A stretch of 64,000 nt of DNA from Pseudomonadota bacterium (lineage in GTDB: Bacteria > Pseudomonadota > Gammaproteobacteria > UBA5335), in the NCBI GenBank assembly GCA_002862435.1, contig PKDC01000052.1, forward strand, positions 41,997 to 105,996, in the 5' to 3' direction. Position 1 is the first letter of the stretch, and every line of letters begins with the position of its first letter. Below, piece after piece: positions 54,033-61,026 of the stretch. Under the pieces are notes generated by a model, which saw nothing but the letters and a program-made list of their open reading frames with translations, was not told the origin of the DNA and did no database searches. A program made the position numbers and the translations under genes.

Positions 54033-54944
54033 GTGACTTTTACTGCCACCATCGTCACCAACTGCACCCGGCGCAAGTCCGGACAAGTGCAGGTCGATCT
54101 GGCGAAGCTCCCCCATGTTCGCGGGGCCGCCCAACTGGCCGCGGCGTGGCGGCAGCATATAGCTCGTGCGTCGTCGGTGGGTCCCGTGGAGACGTTGTAT
54201 CAGGGCAGGTCAATTGCCGATGCGGCGGCTTCTGCCTCACAACTGTCATCCTCTTGGTACGTCGTGTCCGCCGGGCTTGGCTTGGTGCGCTCGGATGAGC
54301 CAGTGCCGGCCTACGAGTGCACGGTTGCAGCTGGCTCGGAACTCAGCGATCGCCTAGAACACGCAGGCGCAACGACCGCTGACTGGTGGAATGCCATTAC
54401 GGCTGCGGAGCCGCATCCACTGTCGCGTCTCATAGCGAAGGGCCCGACGCTGCTTGCCCTCCCGAGCACTTACCTGCGCATGGTCCATGATGACTTGGCA
54501 CATCTCACTACCGCCAAGGCTAGACATCTTCGGATCTTCACCTCAACTGCCGGTGCGCGGATCGTGCCAGGGCACTTGGCCGACCGCGTCATGCCGTATG
54601 ACGATCGGCTGGAGTCAGTGCCTGGCTATGCCGGAACGCGAGCCGACTTTGCACAGCGCGCACTGCGACATTTCGTAGAGAAACTTGTAGCGGCGGAGTT
54701 GCCGATAGTGGAGGCCCGAGCCAAGGTGACATCTGCGCTGGTTCGGCGCCCACGACCGCTGCGCTCGCCAGGCAAACGAATGTCGGACGACGAGATTCGG
54801 CAGACGCTCACAGCGCAATGGACTCAGCATGCTGGCAGCAGCACGCGATTGTTGCGGTACCTGCGCGATGAAGCCCGAATTTCTTGCGAGCAGAAGCGGT
54901 TCAGTCGGATCTGGCAAGCGCTAGCGGCTGAACGTCGAGCGTGA
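54033..54944 (+). CDS. YaaA/DUF328-superfamily-like protein, candidate DpdC
   Basis: IVTNCTRRKSG...LYQGRSIADA...SSSWYVVSAGLGLVRSDEPVPAYECTVAAGS; first gene of the Dpd-type operon; GTG start. Confidence 0.5.
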   Translation: MTFTATIVTNCTRRKSGQVQVDLAKLPHVRGAAQLAAAWRQHIARASSVGPVETLYQGRSIADAAASASQLSSSWYVVSAGLGLVRSDEPVPAYECTVAAGSELSDRLEHAGATTADWWNAITAAEPHPLSRLIAKGPTLLALPSTYLRMVHDDLAHLTTAKARHLRIFTSTAGARIVPGHLADRVMPYDDRLESVPGYAGTRADFAQRALRHFVEKLVAAELPIVEARAKVTSALVRRPRPLRSPGKRMSDDEIRQTLTAQWTQHAGSSTRLLRYLRDEARISCEQKRFSRIWQALAAERRA

Positions 54945-56101
54945 GAGCTGGTATGTCCAAAGAGAAGTCAGTGGCTCGGCAGGCTCTGGTGGTGCGCGCA
55001 CTACACACGACGCAGGGCGCTGGGCTCGACGTCTACGCCTTCTTCATCAAGGGCAGTGACATCGTTCGGGTGGCGGACATCTCACGCATCGAGAGGGACG
55101 CCACCGACATGCTCAAGGGCTTTCAGCGTCCGGAGATTCGCCAGCACGTCAAGGGCATCGTCGACTACCTCAACCAGGGTGCAGTGCTCTTCCCCAACGC
55201 CATCATCTTGGCGATGTCGCCCGACGTGAAGTTCGTTGCCTCACGAGGCAGTCGGCCGGAGGGAGATGCGAGGGTGTCGGAGAGCGGAACCCTCACCCTG
55301 CCCATCTACGACGAAGGGCAGCGTGTGGCGTGGATCGTCGACGGGCAGCAACGATCGATAGCGCTGTCCCAAGCGCAGCACAAAGATCTTCCCGTGCCCG
55401 TGATCGGTTTCGTGTCGGACAAACTGTCGGTGCAACGGGAACAGTTCATCTTGGTTAACAAGGCCAAGCCACTGCCGACCCGCCTCATCAACGAACTGCT
55501 GCCGGAAACGGCCGCGATCGTCCTGCCGCGCGACTTGGTGGCGCGGAAGGTACCAGCGGAACTTGTGAATCTGCTGAACCAAGACCCAGCGTCTCCATTC
55601 CATCGACTCGTGAAGCGTGCTTCAGACCGAGCCGCGTCAGGCGCGGTAGTGACCGACACTGCGCTCGTTTCGGTAATTAAAAACAGTCTCTCCAGTCCGT
55701 TGGGGGCTCTGGCACGGTTCAAGCCAGTCGGGAGAGAAGGCAGCGGAGACGTTGCGGGGATGTACCGCATCCTCATTACGTACTGGAGTGCAGTAAAGGC
55801 TGCATTTGCCGATGGCTGGGGCAAGGACCCCAAACACAGTCGTCTGATGCACTCGGCGGGGCTGCTTGCGATGGGGCTGCTGATGGACGCGATCTACGCG
55901 CGGGTTGCGCCGGATGCTGACGTCGCGACGGTGCAGCGAGAGATCGAGAAAGTGGCGCCGGCATGCCGGTGGACGAAGGGAACTTGGGAAACGCTGGGCC
56001 TGGCCTGGAACGAAATTCAGAACACGCCCCCGCACGTGAAGAAGCTGCAAGACGCGCTGGTGCGCGCCTATGCCGCCAGCAACCATCCCAAGAAGTCATG
56101 A
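54941..56101 (+). CDS. dpdB: DGQHR-domain protein DpdB/DndB-like, paralog 1
   Basis: FQRPEIRQHVKGIVDYLNQGAVLFPNAIILAMSPDV...IVDGQQRSIALSQAQ...VNKAKPLPTRLINELLPE. Confidence 0.8.
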   Translation: MRAGMSKEKSVARQALVVRALHTTQGAGLDVYAFFIKGSDIVRVADISRIERDATDMLKGFQRPEIRQHVKGIVDYLNQGAVLFPNAIILAMSPDVKFVASRGSRPEGDARVSESGTLTLPIYDEGQRVAWIVDGQQRSIALSQAQHKDLPVPVIGFVSDKLSVQREQFILVNKAKPLPTRLINELLPETAAIVLPRDLVARKVPAELVNLLNQDPASPFHRLVKRASDRAASGAVVTDTALVSVIKNSLSSPLGALARFKPVGREGSGDVAGMYRILITYWSAVKAAFADGWGKDPKHSRLMHSAGLLAMGLLMDAIYARVAPDADVATVQREIEKVAPACRWTKGTWETLGLAWNEIQNTPPHVKKLQDALVRAYAASNHPKKS

Positions 56102-57393
56102 AGTTCCTCTACTCAGACACTCAGGACTACGTCGACCCAGGGTACGACTTCCTCAACGATCGCAGCAGCCCGGGGCGCGAGCGCTACTGGTCCGATGTCT
56201 ATGCCCACGAGTTCATGCAACCGGCGCCGTACGACGGGCTGTTGGTGTCGATGAGCGCCGTGCGTCAAGCTACTGGAGTCGCTTCGTCCAAGGTCCGCTA
56301 CTCAACACGGGAAGAGCAACGATTGCTGCGCGACGGCGCCCGCAGGTTTCTTCGCTATGGTGGCCCACGCTTCAAGGACGCGATGCTGATGGGCGACTGC
56401 GGAGCCTTCGCATACGTCGAGCATCCGGTGCCGGCGTATTTGCCCGAAGAGGTCGTGGAGTTCTACACCGAGGCCGGATTCACCCACGGAGTGTCGCCGG
56501 ACCACATCATCTTCGACTGTGACCTAAGCAACCCGCCAGAGAAGGCCGTAGAGGCCGCCGTTCGGCAGCGTTTTGCAATCACGCTCGCCAATGCCGAGGC
56601 TTTCCTCGGACTGGTTAGGCGCGAAGGAATGCCGTTTGAGCCGCTAGGGCCGGTTCAGGGCTGGTCGCCGAAAAGCATGGCCGAAGCCGCCCACCGACTT
56701 GAGCGCATGGGCTACAGATACCTAGCGATAGGTGGCCTTGTTCCGCTTAAGGTAGACGCAATCAAATTAGTCCTCACGGCAATACGCGAGCGCATCAAGC
56801 CCGAAACAAAGATCCATCTGCTCGGGTTCGCGAAAGCAGACAGCATTCGAGAGTTCACCGACTTCGGCATTACCAGCTTCGACTCCACTTCACCTCTCAT
56901 CCGAGCGTTCAAGGACGAGAAGGCGAACTACTACAGCGAGGGGTCGGACGGCAAGCTTGCCTACTACACCGCCATTCGTATTCCACAAGCGATCGAGAAC
57001 GCGCGGCTGATGCAGGGCGTCAAGCGTGGCGCCTTCAGCGCAGAGGACCTACACCTGCGCGAGCGACGAGCACTCGATGAGATGCGTGCGTTCGACCGCG
57101 GCGCGTCTACAGTGGCTGCGACGCTGGACGCTGTGATGGACTATCACCAATTCCTGGTGCGCGGCGATGGCAACGGCGCGGAGCATCAAGACAAGGGGTT
57201 GGACAAGACGGCCGCGTTGGTCCAGCGCACGCTGGAACACCGACCTTGGAAAGAGTGCGGCTGCGATGTGTGCCGCAGCATCGGCGTTGAAGTGATCATC
57301 TTTCGGTCGAGCAACAGAAACAAGCGCCGTGGGTTCCACAACCTGGGCGTGTACCACCGCCACTTGCGCAAGACACTGGGAGAGGCCGCATGA
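56098..57393 (+). CDS. dpdA: DpdA, TGT-family DNA-guanine transglycosylase-like
   Basis: TGT-like LMGDCGAFAY, AIGGLVPLK...IHLLGFAK, FDSTSPLIRAF (catalytic Asp), zinc site ECGCDVCRSIGVEVIIF...FHN; start moved to ATG 56098. Confidence 0.85.
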   Translation: MKFLYSDTQDYVDPGYDFLNDRSSPGRERYWSDVYAHEFMQPAPYDGLLVSMSAVRQATGVASSKVRYSTREEQRLLRDGARRFLRYGGPRFKDAMLMGDCGAFAYVEHPVPAYLPEEVVEFYTEAGFTHGVSPDHIIFDCDLSNPPEKAVEAAVRQRFAITLANAEAFLGLVRREGMPFEPLGPVQGWSPKSMAEAAHRLERMGYRYLAIGGLVPLKVDAIKLVLTAIRERIKPETKIHLLGFAKADSIREFTDFGITSFDSTSPLIRAFKDEKANYYSEGSDGKLAYYTAIRIPQAIENARLMQGVKRGAFSAEDLHLRERRALDEMRAFDRGASTVAATLDAVMDYHQFLVRGDGNGAEHQDKGLDKTAALVQRTLEHRPWKECGCDVCRSIGVEVIIFRSSNRNKRRGFHNLGVYHRHLRKTLGEAA

Positions 57394-58469
57394 CCACTTA
57401 TAAATTCAAGGCCGTTCGGGCCCGACAAGCTTCAGGGCACGACGTGTTCGTGTTCGCCGCCCATCCGAGCGATGTCTTGTCATTCGCCGCGATCGAGCGA
57501 GTCTCACGCGCGGACGATGGGCAACTGAAGGGCTTTCAACGCCACCAGGTAGCGTCCCACATTCGCGACATCCGTGACTACCTGACACGCGACGATGCAC
57601 TCTTGCCGAACGCAGTCATTGTTGCGTTCATCGACGGCGTCAAAGTGAAAGACCTGGCCGACGGCGTCGTGCAGGTCGAGATCTCGGCACCGGACGGCGA
57701 GAAGCCTGGCTTCGTCGTCGACGGGCAGCAGAGGCTGACGGCGCTGTCCGGCATCGACAAGCCAAACTTTCAAGTGTTCGTGTCGGCCCTGGTCTGCAAG
57801 GACTACAACGAGTTGCGCCAGCAGTTCGTACTGATTAACAACACCCGCCCGTTGCCAAAGACACTGATCTACGAACTGCTGCCCAACGTGGAGGGTCTGC
57901 CGGAACGCTTCACGCAACGCAAGTTCTCCGCGCGCATCGTCGACCTGCTCAACTTCACGCGCGGCAGTTCATTGCATGGAGAAATCCGACAGCACACCAA
58001 TCCGACCGGTGTGATCAGCGATACGGCCATGCAGCGGCTGATCATGAACTCAGCCTCTGATGGCGCCATTCGTGATCTGGTGCAGTACGAGGACCGGGAC
58101 GCACGTGCGTTTCAGTTGGTGAGCGAGTTCTTCCATGCCGTGGCCACGGTCTATGGACCGGCATGGGCGGGCATGACGCCTCGGTTTTCGCGCTTGCGGC
58201 ACGGCGCCGGCATCGTCGCTATGGGCTTCGTGATGGACCACCTGTACAGCGTTGAGGGTGCGATTCAGCGGCATCAGTTTGAGCAGGGTCTGCGTCTGCT
58301 GGCGCCTTACACCGCGTGGACGAGCGGACAGTGGCAGCTTGAGGCATGGGACACAAGGCCATGGAACGGCATTCAGAACACGCCGAGTGATATCGACCTG
58401 CTGACCCGGTACCTGGTCAGCTCCCTCAAGAAGGCGCTGCGCAAGCCTCGCCGAGTTGCAAACGGGTGA
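57390..58469 (+). CDS. dpdB: DGQHR-domain protein DpdB/DndB-like, paralog 2
   Basis: [32 protein letters not shown]...[15 protein letters not shown]...[19 protein letters not shown]. Confidence 0.8.
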   Translation: MTTYKFKAVRARQASGHDVFVFAAHPSDVLSFAAIERVSRADDGQLKGFQRHQVASHIRDIRDYLTRDDALLPNAVIVAFIDGVKVKDLADGVVQVEISAPDGEKPGFVVDGQQRLTALSGIDKPNFQVFVSALVCKDYNELRQQFVLINNTRPLPKTLIYELLPNVEGLPERFTQRKFSARIVDLLNFTRGSSLHGEIRQHTNPTGVISDTAMQRLIMNSASDGAIRDLVQYEDRDARAFQLVSEFFHAVATVYGPAWAGMTPRFSRLRHGAGIVAMGFVMDHLYSVEGAIQRHQFEQGLRLLAPYTAWTSGQWQLEAWDTRPWNGIQNTPSDIDLLTRYLVSSLKKALRKPRRVANG

Positions 58470-58473
58470 TGCG

Positions 58474-59178
58474 ATGGAACGCAAGGCACTGGTGCTCTTC
58501 TCCGGCGGGCAAGACTCCGCCACCTGTCTGGCATGGGCGTTGGAACGCTACGAGCATGTCGAGACGATCGGTTTCCACTACGGCCAACGGCATGCGGTGG
58601 AGCTCGACTGCCGCAAAGTAGTGCTTGCCCGATTGAAGGAGCAGTTCCCCGCCTGGGCTGCACGACTTGGCGCAGACCACATGCTGGATCTGGCGCTTCT
58701 TGGACAGATCAGCGACACGGCCCTCACGCAGGATCGGGAGATTGAGTTCAAGGAGTCCGGCCTTCCGTCCACCTTCGTGCCAGGTCGCAACTTGCTGTTC
58801 TTCACCTTTGCGTCAGCGATTGCTTATCGGCGAGGGTTGACGACGTTGATCGGTGGCATGTGCGAAACCGACTACTCGGGCTATCCAGATTGCCGAGACA
58901 ACACGCTCAAAGCTTTGCAGGTCGCGATGAGCCTGGGTCTGGATGCGCCGATGGTCGTAGAAACACCGCTCATGTGGCTGACCAAGGAGCAGACCTGGCG
59001 CCTGGCAGAGCAACTCGGTGGCAGCGCGCTGATCGAACTGATCCGAACCGAGACGCACACTTGCTACCTGGGCGACCACACGCGGCTGCATCGCTGGGGT
59101 TACGGCTGCGGACATTGCCCGGCATGTGAACTGCGCCGCACAGGCTATGAAGCCTTCACAAAGTCGGAGGCGGCATGA
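58474..59178 (+). CDS. queC: 7-cyano-7-deazaguanine (preQ0) synthase QueC
   Basis: [46 protein letters not shown]...[19 protein letters not shown]...[17 protein letters not shown]. Confidence 0.95.
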   Translation: MERKALVLFSGGQDSATCLAWALERYEHVETIGFHYGQRHAVELDCRKVVLARLKEQFPAWAARLGADHMLDLALLGQISDTALTQDREIEFKESGLPSTFVPGRNLLFFTFASAIAYRRGLTTLIGGMCETDYSGYPDCRDNTLKALQVAMSLGLDAPMVVETPLMWLTKEQTWRLAEQLGGSALIELIRTETHTCYLGDHTRLHRWGYGCGHCPACELRRTGYEAFTKSEAA

Positions 59179-60284
59179 CTAGCGCCACGAACACTCTCGC
59201 GGTCCTTCATGCGGCCAGCAGCAGTTTTGAGGCCGCCCGGCATGTGGACGTCCTCCCGGTTGGCCATCGCTGCAGGGGAATGCACGGCCATGGATTCATG
59301 GCGACGGCGTATGCAGCGGTACCGGCCGACTGGGTGGCGTACGCGGGCGGAGAGGTGGCGGCGCTGCAGCGGCAGGTCGATCGATGCACCGGACTGCTGA
59401 CCTACAGTGTTCTCAACGAGCAAGTGGCTCAGCCTACGGACGAGAACCTGGCGCGCTGGATCCGCGCGCGCCTCGATGCACCGGGAATCGACCGTGTTGC
59501 GGTGCAGAGCACCCCAAACCAAGGTGTGGAGGTCGACGCGCGAGACCATGCGCACGTCTGGCGGCGCTACCGCTTTCAGGCTGCGCACCGCCTGCCGCAT
59601 GTGCCCCTCGAACACAAGTGCGGCCGCCTGCACGGGCACGGTTTCGAGGTGATCGTGCACGCCGACCAAGACCTCGCTGGCGCCGACTTGAGCATCGATT
59701 ACGACCAACTCGACGCGTTGTGGGCGCCGATTGGGGCGGAAGTCAACTACCGCTGTCTCAATGATGTAGCGGGACTCGAGAACCCAACCAGCGAGATGAT
59801 CTCGTCCTGGCTTTGGGAGCGACTGAAGCCAGCGTTACCGGCACTTTCGTGGGTGACTGTCTATGAAACGGCGTCGTGCGGAGCGACGTTCGATGGGTCG
59901 AACTACCGGATCTGGAAGGACTTCACCATTGACAGCGCGCTGCGGCACCGTCGCGCACCCACCAATGACCCCAGGCATGCCATACATGGCCATACGTACA
60001 CACTGCGCCTGCACCTGGGCGCGCCTATAGACCAGGTGATGGGTTGGACCGTCGACTTCGGGGATGTGAAGGCGGTATTCGATCCGATCTTCAAGTCGCT
60101 CGACCACCATCCGCTACACGAGCAAGCAGATCTGGCGGACGGCGACACGACGACCATTGCCCGATGGCTTCATGAGACTACGCGACGAGAGATTCCACAA
60201 CTCGTTCGACTCGATCTATTCGAGTCCGAGGGTTGCGGATCGCTGGTTGGCGTAGACCTTGGCGGACCGGCACTTCCCGTCTGA
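59175..60284 (+). CDS. queD: QueD/6-PTPS family protein with three tandem T-fold modules
   Basis: Three HGH(G/T) motifs: [37 protein letters not shown]; module 3 [26 protein letters not shown]. Confidence 0.92.
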   Translation: MTSATNTLAVLHAASSSFEAARHVDVLPVGHRCRGMHGHGFMATAYAAVPADWVAYAGGEVAALQRQVDRCTGLLTYSVLNEQVAQPTDENLARWIRARLDAPGIDRVAVQSTPNQGVEVDARDHAHVWRRYRFQAAHRLPHVPLEHKCGRLHGHGFEVIVHADQDLAGADLSIDYDQLDALWAPIGAEVNYRCLNDVAGLENPTSEMISSWLWERLKPALPALSWVTVYETASCGATFDGSNYRIWKDFTIDSALRHRRAPTNDPRHAIHGHTYTLRLHLGAPIDQVMGWTVDFGDVKAVFDPIFKSLDHHPLHEQADLADGDTTTIARWLHETTRREIPQLVRLDLFESEGCGSLVGVDLGGPALPV

Positions 60285-60288
60285 TGTC

Positions 60289-60930
60289 ATGACATATTCA
60301 GTCAAGGAAGTGTTCTACACACTGCAGGGCGAAGGCATGCAGGCCGGAATGCCAGCAGTGTTCTGCCGCTTCGCGGGTTGCAACCTTTGGAGCGGGCGAG
60401 AGGAAGATCGGAGTGCGGCCGTGTGCCGCTTCTGCGACACTGATTTCGTCGGCGTAGACGGCACGCTTGGGGGCAAGTACGCCTCTGCCGCCGATCTGGC
60501 AGACCGCATTGTGTCGCTCTGGCCGGCAGAGGAGGACAGGTTTCGGCTGGTGGTCTTGACCGGTGGCGAACCTCTGCTGCAAGTCGATCGAGCACTCACT
60601 GACGCACTCCACACACAAGGCTTTCGCATCGCCGTTGAAACCAACGGTACGATCGAAGCTCCTGCAGGGATCGACTGGATCTGCGTGAGCCCCAAAGCCG
60701 GCGCACCGTGGGTACAAACCCATGGCAATGAACTCAAGCTGGTGTATCCGCAGCCCGGTCTGCTGCCGGACGACATAGACTGGTCGGCGACGCGCTTCGA
60801 GCACTGTCTGCTGCAGCCGATGGATGGCCCGCAGGTTGTGCAAGCCACAGAGGCTGCGATTGCATACTGCCAAGCGCACCCGCGATGGCGACTGTCGATA
60901 CAGACACACAAGATGTTGAGGATCCGCTAG
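60289..60930 (+). CDS. queE: 7-carboxy-7-deazaguanine synthase QueE (radical SAM)
   Basis: MTYSVKEVFYTLQGEGMQAGMPAVFCRFAGCNLW...CRFCDTDF; LTGGEPLLQ; IQTHKMLRI; start moved to ATG 60289. Confidence 0.95.
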   Translation: MTYSVKEVFYTLQGEGMQAGMPAVFCRFAGCNLWSGREEDRSAAVCRFCDTDFVGVDGTLGGKYASAADLADRIVSLWPAEEDRFRLVVLTGGEPLLQVDRALTDALHTQGFRIAVETNGTIEAPAGIDWICVSPKAGAPWVQTHGNELKLVYPQPGLLPDDIDWSATRFEHCLLQPMDGPQVVQATEAAIAYCQAHPRWRLSIQTHKMLRIR

Positions 60931-61026
60931 CTCACTGCGAAGGCAACTGTTCAGTACACCATTTAAAAGGTACGCTTGATAAAAGGCTGCTAACAGCAGA
61001 ATCGGGAGGCGTTTTTGTTTCGAGGC

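Noticed and set aside
60979-61000. Small hairpin ctgctaacagcag before the helicase gene
   Set aside because: Five-bp stem only; no recognisable riboswitch (no preQ1-type motif) or attenuator features.
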